DNA of 41,802 nt from Pseudomonas sp. PA15(2017) (GTDB taxonomy: Bacteria; Pseudomonadota; Gammaproteobacteria; Pseudomonadales; Pseudomonadaceae): the NCBI RefSeq assembly GCF_001945395.1, contig NZ_MSXV01000047.1, forward strand, positions 15,147 to 56,948, in the 5' to 3' direction. Below are positions 25,742 through 33,538 of the stretch, piece by piece. Under the pieces are notes generated by a model that was given only the letters and a program-made list of their open reading frames with translations, ran no database searches and was not told the DNA's origin. Position 1 is the stretch's first letter, and the number at the start of each line of letters is the position of its first letter. A program made the position numbers and the translations under genes.

Positions 25742-27031
25742 ATGCAACCTGTTGCGCCGACCTCAAGACCCGCACAGTTTTCACAGCTTCAAGCCGACTC
25801 CAATACCGCATCCGCCGCCCCGAGTAGTGCCGTTCAAGGCAGGGCCGCCTCGCTGCCGGAACTCATCCGTATCGGTGACATGATCGTCGGCCTTGGCCAA
25901 CTCAATACCAGTCTGTCCGGCGCACAAAAGGAGCTGCTTGATGCGGTACTACGAGCCAGCCCCGAGACCTTTCGTCGAGAGACTCAAGGCGACTCGCCTC
26001 CAGGCTCACACGCTCGCACCGTAGCGATGAAGGATCTGTTTCCCACTGACGCTCCGGCCCGGGATCTACCGCCGAAACTTCGCGTGTCCTGTGAGCTATA
26101 TACCTCCCAAGGCACGTCATCCCCCTCGCTGGCACGGCTGCAGATCACCGACCTGGAAAGTAAGAACCTTTATTGCAATGCGGGCTTCGAGCCGGTGGCG
26201 GCAGCCAGGCAAAGGGCATCTTCCCCATTGGCGAATGCCCTACCGGCGACGACCTCGGCACGGCAGAACAGCGATGATACGAGCAAGCGCACGCACCTGA
26301 TCAGTTCACTTCTATGCTGCTTCGCGGGCAAGGTCGAACTATCGAACGATCAGCCAATGCGCTCCATGCCGACCTCGACCAATTCGCCCACGGCCACCAG
26401 CCGCCCGCCTGCAAGCGTTGCTCAAGCGACGCGGCACGTCACAACACCCAGCCCTGGCATGAACTTCTTCACCAACCGTGTCGGGGAACAGTATTTCGCT
26501 CAATCACAGCCCAGGGTGGCTGTGGATTTGGGGGCGGGCGGCGGCCGCGACACCCGTTATCTTGCCGGGAAAAACTGTCGCGTAGACGCGGTCGATCCCG
26601 ATCCCGTGATGAAAGGCGCGCTAGCTGCCGAGGCAGGGCCTCGGTTACGAACCATCACCGACACGCTGCGAGGAGCGGCCTTCGAGAACGACTCGATTGA
26701 TCTGATCAATGCGCAACGCGTGCTGCCTTTCATTCACGGGGAGGACCTGAAGGCCGACCTGCGCGAAAGCTTCCGGATTCTCAAACCGGGCGGCCATTTG
26801 AGCGCCTCGTTTTTCGAGACCGGCCACTCCTGGAACAAGCAGAACAAGCCCAAGCTCCACTTCGACTCGGAGGCCACCGTTCGCTCGCTTTTGCACGATG
26901 CAGGCTTCGAGATGGGGCCTGATGATTGCCATGTCGACAATGACAGAAACCACAAGGCTGCCAACGGGGAGATCGTGGAGAACTGGAAGGAAATCTGGAT
27001 CGTCGCGACCAAACCGCAAGCGTCGTCCTGA
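25742..27031 (+). CDS. Candidate type III effector with C-terminal SAM methyltransferase domain
   Basis: A 429-residue protein not matching a named family I know. Residues 1-37 are Ser/Gln/Ala/Pro-rich (7 Ser in the first 50), have Pro3-Val4 and no acidic residue before Asp19, which meets the empirical type III signal rules for Pseudomonas. Residues 38-85 look helical, and 86-245 are variable and Ser/Thr-rich, with a Cys192-Cys193 pair in a short hydrophobic patch. About 255-425 form a class I methyltransferase: motif I VDLGAGGGRDT (261-271), acidic Asp285 after strand 2, then FENDSIDLINAQRVL and LKPGGHLSASFFE. GAGGA lies seven bases before the ATG. A perfect hrp box is upstream. Wobble bases are more AT-rich than in neighbours, suggesting transfer. 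A cytosolic metabolic methyltransferase with a long tail is the alternative. Confidence 0.8.
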   Translation: MQPVAPTSRPAQFSQLQADSNTASAAPSSAVQGRAASLPELIRIGDMIVGLGQLNTSLSGAQKELLDAVLRASPETFRRETQGDSPPGSHARTVAMKDLFPTDAPARDLPPKLRVSCELYTSQGTSSPSLARLQITDLESKNLYCNAGFEPVAAARQRASSPLANALPATTSARQNSDDTSKRTHLISSLLCCFAGKVELSNDQPMRSMPTSTNSPTATSRPPASVAQATRHVTTPSPGMNFFTNRVGEQYFAQSQPRVAVDLGAGGGRDTRYLAGKNCRVDAVDPDPVMKGALAAEAGPRLRTITDTLRGAAFENDSIDLINAQRVLPFIHGEDLKADLRESFRILKPGGHLSASFFETGHSWNKQNKPKLHFDSEATVRSLLHDAGFEMGPDDCHVDNDRNHKAANGEIVENWKEIWIVATKPQASS

Positions 27032-27276
27032 TGCGCCTCATCGACTCGGAACCTAGGCGGCGGACCTTGATTCCGGCCTCAGGTCTTCATGCGCCAGCCG
27101 GGCCTGGGCTGACTGGCGAGCAGAAAGCACCGCCGGACGATCAATGTGACCAGGCGAGAACGAACAGAGAGTTACGCCCATCAGGGCCGACCCTGCGCGG
27201 CGGCACTGATGGCAGGCTGCAAAAGCCCTGGACCTGCTTCTACAATGGTGCATTGGCTCAGCCCAAGGATCTCGCC

Positions 27277-28239
27277 ATGCAGCACGACAGTCTGTGGCTC
27301 AATGGCAATGACGCCTCACCGTTTTTCGTCAATTGCTGGTCACCCGACAAGGAACCCAAAGCGGTCGTCATGCTCGCCCACGGCATGGCCGAACACAGCG
27401 GCCGCTATGCACGTTTTGGCAAGGCGCTGGCTGCCGCCGGCTTCGAACTCTACGCCCTTGACCTGCGCGGTCACGGGCAGACCACTCAGCACGGCCAGCT
27501 TGGCCACTTCGCCGACGAGAACGGCTGGAACCATGTGGTCGGCGACCTCTCCACGCTCAACCATCACATCCGCCACCAGCGGCCGCAGACGCCAATCGTC
27601 CTGCTCGGCCACAGCATGGGCAGCTTCATCGCTACCGCCTACCTGATGCACCACAGCAGCAGCGTGCAAGGTGCCATTCTCAGTGGTTCCAATTACGGCA
27701 CGTTGGGCACCTACCGCGCCGCCGCGCTGGTCGCCCGCTTCGAGCGTTGGCGCCAGGGCGCGAGCGGGCGCAGCGCGCTGATCGACTGGCTGTCGTTCGG
27801 TGCGTTCAACAAGACCTTCGCGCCGGCGCGCACACCGTTCGACTGGCTCAGCCGTGACAAGGCGGAGGTCGACCGCTACATTGCCGACCCTCTGTGCGGT
27901 TTTCGCTGCACCAACGGGCTATGGCTCGACCTGCTGGAAGGCTTGCAGCACACCACGCCGCTCGCTTCGTTGAAACAGATCGCCCCGCAGTTGCCGATCC
28001 TGATCGTCGGTGGCGACCAGGATCCGGTCAGCCGAGGCGGCGGTCTGCAACGCCTGGCCGATGCCTTGAAGCAGGCAGGACACAGCCGCACCCTATTGAA
28101 ACGCTATTCACAGGCCCGCCACGAACTGCTCAACGAAACCAACCGTGACGAGGTCACCCGCGACCTGATCGACTGGCTGGAACAGACGCTCGCAGAGCCC
28201 CGGCAGCGACCATCAAACCCTCAGGAACCTGACCTATGA
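27277..28239 (+). CDS. Alpha/beta hydrolase (monoacylglycerol lipase / lysophospholipase-like)
   Basis: A 320-residue serine hydrolase of the Hydrolase_4 group, which contains monoacylglycerol lipases and lysophospholipases. The nucleophile is Ser113 in GHSMG, the oxyanion loop is AHGMAEHSGRY (34-44), and the acid and base are probably the Asp in GGDQDPVS and the His in RHELLNE. There is no signal peptide, so it acts in the cytoplasm. ATG 27277 has AAGGAT upstream. It overlaps the MaoC gene (ATGA). The same hydrolase-MaoC-DUF1993 series follows fadD1/fadD2 in P. aeruginosa (PA3301-PA3303), pointing to a shared lipid-degradation role. Confidence 0.88.
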   Translation: MQHDSLWLNGNDASPFFVNCWSPDKEPKAVVMLAHGMAEHSGRYARFGKALAAAGFELYALDLRGHGQTTQHGQLGHFADENGWNHVVGDLSTLNHHIRHQRPQTPIVLLGHSMGSFIATAYLMHHSSSVQGAILSGSNYGTLGTYRAAALVARFERWRQGASGRSALIDWLSFGAFNKTFAPARTPFDWLSRDKAEVDRYIADPLCGFRCTNGLWLDLLEGLQHTTPLASLKQIAPQLPILIVGGDQDPVSRGGGLQRLADALKQAGHSRTLLKRYSQARHELLNETNRDEVTRDLIDWLEQTLAEPRQRPSNPQEPDL

Positions 28240-28706
28240 CGCAAAGCAGCAACACGCCTTACGAAGCCCTCGAAGTCGGCCAGACAGCCAACTACAGCAA
28301 AACCGTGGAAGAACGCGACATCCTGTTGTTCGCCGCGGTTTCCGGTGACCACAACCCGGTGCATCTGGATGCCGAATACGCCGCCGCCACCATGTTCAAG
28401 GAGCGCATCGCCCATGGCATGTTCAGCGGCGCGCTGATCAGTGCGGCCGTGGCCTGCACCCTGCCCGGCCCCGGCACCATCTACGTGGGCCAGCAGATGA
28501 GCTTCCAGAAACCCGTGAAGCTGGGCGACACCCTGACCGTACGCCTGGAAATCCTCGAGAAACTGCCGAAATTTCGTGTGCGCATCGCCACTCGCGTGTT
28601 CAACCAGCACGACGAACTGGTGGTCGACGGCGAAGCTGAAATCATCGCGCCACGCAAAGCCGTTACCGTCGAGCTGGCAACCCTGCCGCCGATCAGCATC
28701 GGCTGA
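28236..28706 (+). CDS. MaoC-like (R)-specific enoyl-CoA hydratase
   Basis: A 156-residue single hot-dog domain. The hydratase-2 motif is intact: AAVSGDHNPVHLDAEYAA with Asp38 and His43 as the catalytic pair, followed by IAHGMFSGAL. Such PhaJ-like enzymes hydrate trans-2-enoyl-CoA to (R)-3-hydroxyacyl-CoA, feeding polyhydroxyalkanoate or taking part in fatty acid breakdown. It is cotranscribed with the hydrolase by a four-base overlap and lies near the fadD pair, which would supply acyl-CoA. Confidence 0.9.
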   Translation: MTQSSNTPYEALEVGQTANYSKTVEERDILLFAAVSGDHNPVHLDAEYAAATMFKERIAHGMFSGALISAAVACTLPGPGTIYVGQQMSFQKPVKLGDTLTVRLEILEKLPKFRVRIATRVFNQHDELVVDGEAEIIAPRKAVTVELATLPPISIG

Positions 28707-28739
28707 CAGGCTGATGAAAAACTACCTGCGTTGCCATCA

Positions 28740-28820
28740 CTGGGTTAAAAACAGGCTCAAAATGCTCATGTACTACTCGTACAGTCGATCGCGACCCCGG
28801 TCGCTTTCTCGCCTGTTTTT
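28740..28820 (+). repeat. Dispersed intergenic repeat, short copy
   Basis: GTTAAAAACAGG, AATGCTCAT and CGCTTTCTCGCCTG occur in this order. The same blocks occur on the minus strand at 34482-34610, where about 48 more bases lie between the first two. The family therefore includes a shortened form. Frames reading through it code for Arg-rich peptides that are not genes. Confidence 0.68.
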
Positions 28821-28917
28821 GCGGGGCCGCCATCGGTGTTGCGCTGGCGGCCTCGCCTACGTTTTTCAATCGCCTGTTCGTTTCATACCCTAAGGTTTAC
28901 TGCTTTCTGGAGCCTCC

Positions 28918-29424
28918 ATGCCTCTGTCCATGCATTCCATTTCCATCCCGGTGTTCACTCGCCAGCTGACCAACCTGTCGACCATCCTCGGCATCGCAGC
29001 CGCCAACGCCGAGGCCCGCAAGATCGAGCAGAGCGTGCTGCTCGCCTCGCGTCTGGCGCCGGATATGTTCCCGCTCAGCCGTCAGGTGCAGATCGCCTGT
29101 GACACCGTCAAGGCCGGTGCAGCCCTGCTGGCTGGGCTCGAGGCGCCGAGCCATGCCGATGACGAAACCAGCTTCGCCGAGCTGCAGGCACGTATCGCCA
29201 AGACCCTGGAATTCGTTCAGGGCATCAGTGCCAACCAGCTCGACGGCAGCGAAGACCGCACCGTGACGCTCAAGCGCCGTGACAAGGAAACCCACTTCCA
29301 GGGCCAGGCGTTCCTGCTCGATCACGTGCTGCCCAACCTGTACTTCCACATCACCACCACCTACGCCATCCTGCGCCACAACGGTGTAGAGCTGGGTAAG
29401 CGCGACTTTCTCGGCACCCGCTGA
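28918..29424 (+). CDS. DUF1993 family protein
   Basis: A 168-residue soluble protein starting MPLSMHSISIPVFTRQLTNLSTIL and ending HNGVELGKRDFLGTR. These are conserved parts of DUF1993, a mainly helical family related in shape to DinB-type four-helix bundles, including the late LDHVLPNLYFHITTTYAILRHNGVELGK stretch. Its function is unknown. It is the third member of the hydrolase-MaoC-DUF1993 series, separated from MaoC by a dispersed repeat that may weaken their cotranscription. Confidence 0.88.
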   Translation: MPLSMHSISIPVFTRQLTNLSTILGIAAANAEARKIEQSVLLASRLAPDMFPLSRQVQIACDTVKAGAALLAGLEAPSHADDETSFAELQARIAKTLEFVQGISANQLDGSEDRTVTLKRRDKETHFQGQAFLLDHVLPNLYFHITTTYAILRHNGVELGKRDFLGTR

Positions 29425-29532
29425 GAACGTTCGTGACCTCTTGGTGCGTGCCCGCCCGGCAGCGCACCAAGACAGGTCATCCATGGTGACAACTCACAAA
29501 AAATCGCATCTATTCGCTTAAAATCCGCGCCT

Positions 29533-29553
29533 GATTGTGCACTTCGCACAATC
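29533..29553. promoter_or_regulatory. Inverted repeat upstream of codB
   Basis: GATTGTGC and GCACAATC form a perfect eight-base inverted repeat with a five-base spacer, 83 bases before the codB start. It may be the binding site of the PucR-type regulator in this operon, or a hairpin. Only the symmetry and position support it. Confidence 0.5.
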
Positions 29554-29635
29554 GACACTGTACGCGTCACCCAAACCATCGGTTGGCACGTCGCCTGCTA
29601 TAGCCATGGCTTCCCCCACCCTGTGGAGCCAGGCC

Positions 29636-30907
29636 ATGACCCATCCCACCAGTGACAGCGATTACCCTTTGAGCGAAGTGCCGGCCGGCGCCCGCAAGGG
29701 ATTGTTCTCCACGTCGATCATGCTGTTCTCCTTCACCTTCTTCACCGCCACCATGTTCGCCGGCGGCAAGATCGGCATGGCCTTCGACTTCAGCACGCTG
29801 ATCTGGGCCGCGGTGATCGGCAACCTGCTGCTCGGTGCCTATGCCGCGATCCTCGGCCTGATCGCCTGTCGCAGCGGCCTCAATTCGGTGTTGATGGGCC
29901 GCTTCTGCTTTGGCGAAGCCGGCAGCAAACTCTCCGACGTGCTGCTCGGTTTCACCCAGATCGGCTGGTACGCCTGGGGCACCGCCACAGTGGCCATCGT
30001 GCTGGTGAAGATCCTCGGCCTGCCGCAAGGCCTGACCACCCCCCTGATGGTGCTGTTCGGCTTCGCCTTCTGCATCACCGCGTTCATCGGCTACAAGGGC
30101 CTGGACATCCTGTCGCGAATTTCCGTGCCGGCCATGCTCGCCCTGCTGGTCTGCTCGCTGTGGATCGCCACCGACGACATCGGCGGCCTGAGCACGCTGA
30201 TGGCCATCGAGCCGACCCAGAGCATGACCCTGAGCGTGGCCATCACCATGGTCTTCGGCACCTTCGTCAGCGGCGCCACCCAAGCCACCAACTGGACGCG
30301 CTTCGCCCGCACCGGGCGTATCGCGGTGATCGCCAGCATGGTCGGTTTCTTTCTCGGCAACGGCCTGATGATCGTCGCCGGGGCATACGGCGCCATCGTC
30401 TACCAGCAGCCGGACATCGTCGAAGTACTGGTGCTGCAGGGCCTGTCCATGGCCGCGGTGGTGATGCTGTTCCTCAACCTGTGGACGACCCAGGACAACA
30501 CCATCTACAACTTCGCCGCCGCCGGCTGCAACCTGCTGCGCACCGGCCGGCGCAAGACGGTGACCGTGGTCGGCGCCGGCATCGGCACACTGCTGGCCAT
30601 CGGCGGTATGTACGAGCTGCTGATTCCGTTCCTGATCCTGCTCGGCTCGGTCATTCCGCCGATTGGTGGGGTGATCATGGCCGACTATTTCTACGCTCAT
30701 AAGAGCCGCTACCCGCTGCTCGCCGAGGCGCGCATCCCTGCCTTCAACTGGGTCGGCCTCGGCGCTTACGGCGTAGGCTCGCTGTGCGCCTACTTCTCGC
30801 CCTGGATCGCGCCGCTGGTAGGCATCGCCGTCGCCGCTGCCGCCTACATCGCCCTGTTTGAAATGAAGAAAGTCTTCGCCGCCCGTGGCCAGGTCGCCCG
30901 CGCATGA
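29636..30907 (+). CDS. codB: Cytosine permease (NCS1 family)
   Basis: A 423-residue proton- or sodium-driven NCS1 importer with about 12 membrane segments. It starts MTHPTSDSDYPLSEVPAGARKGLFSTSIMLFSFTFFTATM, and has a conserved helix 1 region and AGGKIGMAFDF. I chose ATG 29636, with GGAG eight bases upstream; ATG 29606 would add ten residues. It overlaps the PucR gene by four bases and lies with codA, so it supplies cytosine for deamination to uracil. Confidence 0.92.
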   Translation: MTHPTSDSDYPLSEVPAGARKGLFSTSIMLFSFTFFTATMFAGGKIGMAFDFSTLIWAAVIGNLLLGAYAAILGLIACRSGLNSVLMGRFCFGEAGSKLSDVLLGFTQIGWYAWGTATVAIVLVKILGLPQGLTTPLMVLFGFAFCITAFIGYKGLDILSRISVPAMLALLVCSLWIATDDIGGLSTLMAIEPTQSMTLSVAITMVFGTFVSGATQATNWTRFARTGRIAVIASMVGFFLGNGLMIVAGAYGAIVYQQPDIVEVLVLQGLSMAAVVMLFLNLWTTQDNTIYNFAAAGCNLLRTGRRKTVTVVGAGIGTLLAIGGMYELLIPFLILLGSVIPPIGGVIMADYFYAHKSRYPLLAEARIPAFNWVGLGAYGVGSLCAYFSPWIAPLVGIAVAAAAYIALFEMKKVFAARGQVARA

Positions 30908-32145
30908 GCCTGAGCGTCGCCGATGTGCTGGCCCTGCCCGGCCTGCATGAGCTGCGCCTGCGCGCTGGCCAGGCAGCGCTGGGTAACCCGGTGCGCTGGC
31001 CCTACGTGGCCGAGAACGAGGACATCGCCGCCTGGGTGATGGGCGGCGAGCTGGTGTTCGTCACCGGCATCAACCACCCGCGCGACGAAGCCAACCTGCT
31101 GCTCCTGGTACGCCAGGCGGTCGAACGGGCCACCGCCGGGCTGGTGATTCTTACCGGCGCCGAATACATCCAGACGATTCCACCGACGGTGATCGCCGAG
31201 GCCGAGCGCCTGGGCCTGCCGCTGCTGGAGCAACCCTACGGGCTGAAGATGGTGGTCGTCACCCAGGCCATCGGCACCGCGCTGGTGCAGCAGCAGATGC
31301 TCGGCAGCTCGCGCCAGCACGTGTTGGAGCAACTGCTGGAAGGCGATTACCAGTCTCTCGACGTGCTGCTGCAACGTGCTGCCGGCCTCGACCTGCCGCT
31401 GAACGTGCCGCGCCAGGTCGCCCTGCTGCGCCTGCAGAACAGCGAGCAGCTGTTCGACGGCGAGGCAGCGGCCAGTGGCGAACGCCTGCTACGCGACAAC
31501 CGCCAGTGCCTGCAGCAGCGCCTCGAACAAGCCCTGCAGCAGTTGGGCGCAGCGCTGCCTTTGATCAGCCAGGGCGAACACTGGATCGCCCTGCTGCCCT
31601 GCACCGGCAGCCAGGACGAGCAACGCAACCGCCGGGCATTGATGGACCTGCTCGGCGAGCTTGACGAGCGCCTGCAACCGCAGCGCCTGTTTCTCGGCCT
31701 GAGCAGCGGCAATCACCATCCCGAACAGTTCGCCCGGGCGCTCGGCCAGGCCCGCCAGGCGCTGGTCGCCGCCCAGGCCTTTCCAGAACGCCTGGGGCTG
31801 TGCAGCTTCAACGAGCTGGGGGTGATCGAACTGCTCGCCGCGATCCGCGACCGCAGCCTGCTCGAGCGCTTCGTCGAGCGCACCCTGGGCCCGCTGATCG
31901 GTGATGATTCACGTCACGAGCCGGTGCTGATGCCGACCCTCGAGGCCTGGTTCTTCGAGAACGCCAACCTGGCCCTGGCTGCGCAACGCCTGGGCGTACA
32001 CCGCAATACCCTGAGCTACCGTGTACAACGTATCGAGGCGCTGACCGGCTGCTCGTTCGATGACCCTCACGACCGGCTGAACATCAGCATCGCCCTGCTG
32101 ATCCGTCGCCTGTCGTCTCATAGCCTGCCAAGGAGTACCCCATGA
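30904..32145 (+). CDS. PucR-family transcriptional regulator
   Basis: A 413-residue regulator with an N-terminal PucR (purine catabolism) domain (SVADVLALPGLHELRLRAGQ, about 4-23, through LPLLEQPYGLKMV near 105), a linker, and the C-terminal HTH_30 domain (NLALAAQRLGVHRNTLSYRVQRIEALTG, about 357-384). Family members sense nitrogen-rich bases or their breakdown products. It is placed between the permease and deaminase genes with ATGA overlaps on both sides, so it is made together with them and probably adjusts their transcription in response to a pyrimidine. Confidence 0.93.
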   Translation: MSLSVADVLALPGLHELRLRAGQAALGNPVRWPYVAENEDIAAWVMGGELVFVTGINHPRDEANLLLLVRQAVERATAGLVILTGAEYIQTIPPTVIAEAERLGLPLLEQPYGLKMVVVTQAIGTALVQQQMLGSSRQHVLEQLLEGDYQSLDVLLQRAAGLDLPLNVPRQVALLRLQNSEQLFDGEAAASGERLLRDNRQCLQQRLEQALQQLGAALPLISQGEHWIALLPCTGSQDEQRNRRALMDLLGELDERLQPQRLFLGLSSGNHHPEQFARALGQARQALVAAQAFPERLGLCSFNELGVIELLAAIRDRSLLERFVERTLGPLIGDDSRHEPVLMPTLEAWFFENANLALAAQRLGVHRNTLSYRVQRIEALTGCSFDDPHDRLNISIALLIRRLSSHSLPRSTP

Positions 32146-33377
32146 ACATCGTCAACGCCCGCCTGCGTGGCCGCGAAGGTCTTTTCCACATCGCATTGGA
32201 CGGCTCGCAGATTGCCGCCATCAGCGAGCAGCCGGTGGTGGTCAGCGCCGCCGCGGGCGATCTCGACGCTGCCAGTAATCTGGTGGTCGCGCCTTTCATC
32301 GAGCCGCACATTCACCTCGACGCCACGCTGACTGCCGGCGAGCCGGCCTGGAACATGAGCGGCACGCTGTTCGAGGGCATCGAGCGCTGGGCCGAGCGCA
32401 AGGCGCTGGTCACCCATGAAGACACCAAGACCCGCGCCAAGAAGACCATCGACATGCTGGTCGACCATGGTATCCAGCACGTGCGCACCCACGTCGACGT
32501 CACCGACCCGACCCTGGCCGCCCTCAAGGCGATGATCGAGGTACGCGAGGAAACCCGCCACCTGATCGACCTGCAGATCGTCGCCTTCCCCCAGGAGGGT
32601 ATCGAGTCCTACGCGGGGGGCCGCGCGCTGATGGAGCAGGCAGTGGCACTGGGCGCCGACGTGGTGGGCGGCATCCCGCATTTCGAGAACACCCGCGACC
32701 AGGGTGTCAGCTCGATCAAGTTTCTGATGGATCTGGCCGAGCGCACCGGCTGTTTGGTTGACGTGCACTGCGACGAGACCGACGACCCGCAGTCGCGCTT
32801 TCTCGAAGTGCTGGCCGAAGAAGCCCGGATACGCGGCATGGGCGCGCGGGTCACCGCCAGCCATACGGTGGCCATGGGCTCCTACGACAACGCCTACTGT
32901 TCGAAGCTGTTTCGCCTGCTGAAGATGTCAGGGATCAACTTCGTCTCGTGCCCGACGGAAAGCATCCACCTGCAGGGGCGCTTCGACAGCTACCCGAAAC
33001 GTCGCGGCCTGACCCGCGTAGCCGAGATCGACCGCGCCGGCATGAACGTCTGCTTCGGCCAGGACTCCATCGTCGACCCCTGGTACCCGCTGGGCAATGG
33101 CAACATCCTGCGCATCCTCGAAGCCGGCCTGCATATCTGCCACATGCTCGGCTACGAAGACCTCAAGCGCAGCCTTGACCTGATCACCGACAACAGCGCC
33201 CGCACCCTGCACCTGGGTGAGCGCTATGGTCTGGAAGTCGGCCGCCCGGCCAACCTGCTGATTCTCTCGGCGCCCGACGATTACGAGATGATCCGCACCC
33301 AGGGCCATGCCCTGGTCTCGGTACGTCATGGGGAAATACTGATGCGCCGCACCCCGGCGAGCGTGCAGCGCGGTTGA
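32142..33377 (+). CDS. codA: Cytosine deaminase
   Basis: It hydrolyses cytosine to uracil and ammonia, giving the cell nitrogen and a salvageable base. The 411-residue amidohydrolase carries the metal pair His56/His58 in EPHIHLDATL, His209 with catalytic Glu212 in VHCDETDD, His241 in ASHTVAM and Asp308 in FGQDSIVDPWYPLGNGN; the last phrase is a hallmark of CodA. Length and residue order agree with E. coli CodA (426). It ends the codB-pucR-codA operon, and hairpins follow immediately. Confidence 0.95.
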   Translation: MNIVNARLRGREGLFHIALDGSQIAAISEQPVVVSAAAGDLDAASNLVVAPFIEPHIHLDATLTAGEPAWNMSGTLFEGIERWAERKALVTHEDTKTRAKKTIDMLVDHGIQHVRTHVDVTDPTLAALKAMIEVREETRHLIDLQIVAFPQEGIESYAGGRALMEQAVALGADVVGGIPHFENTRDQGVSSIKFLMDLAERTGCLVDVHCDETDDPQSRFLEVLAEEARIRGMGARVTASHTVAMGSYDNAYCSKLFRLLKMSGINFVSCPTESIHLQGRFDSYPKRRGLTRVAEIDRAGMNVCFGQDSIVDPWYPLGNGNILRILEAGLHICHMLGYEDLKRSLDLITDNSARTLHLGERYGLEVGRPANLLILSAPDDYEMIRTQGHALVSVRHGEILMRRTPASVQRG

Positions 33378-33402
33378 TCAACTACCGCCCGTACATGGCG
33401 TT

Positions 33403-33445
33403 GAGCGTAGCGATTCCCGGGAATGTCCCGGGGGTCGCTACGCTC
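33403..33445. terminator. Long hairpin after codA
   Basis: The arms GAGCGTAGCGA (33403-33413) and TCGCTACGCTC (33435-33445) enclose a second stem CCCGGGA/TCCCGGG. It lies 26 bases after the codA stop and just before a REP element. The stem is strong but has no T tract. Confidence 0.55.
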
Positions 33446-33463
33446 GACCCGGGCTACGGAGCC

Positions 33464-33522
33464 GTGGGAGGGGCTTTAGCCCCGATACGTCATGAATGTG
33501 TCGGGGCCAAGGCCCCTCCCAC
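33464..33522. repeat. REP hairpin (GTGGGAGGGGC type)
   Basis: GTGGGAGGGGCTTTAGCCCC and its near-perfect complement ending GGCCCCTCCCAC form a long stem. This is a characteristic Pseudomonas REP palindrome placed between the convergent codA and HlyD-type genes. Confidence 0.85.
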
Positions 33523-33538
33523 AAACTAGCAAAGCGCC

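Noticed and set aside
27048..27090. Second GGAACC downstream of the candidate effector, considered as another hrp box
   Set aside because: No CCACNNA follows at 15-17 bases, so it is only half a site.
28714..28893. Arg-rich reading frame starting MKNYLRCHHWVKNR after the MaoC gene
   Set aside because: It lies within a dispersed intergenic repeat that recurs at 34482-34610 and has no protein likeness; it is probably not a gene.
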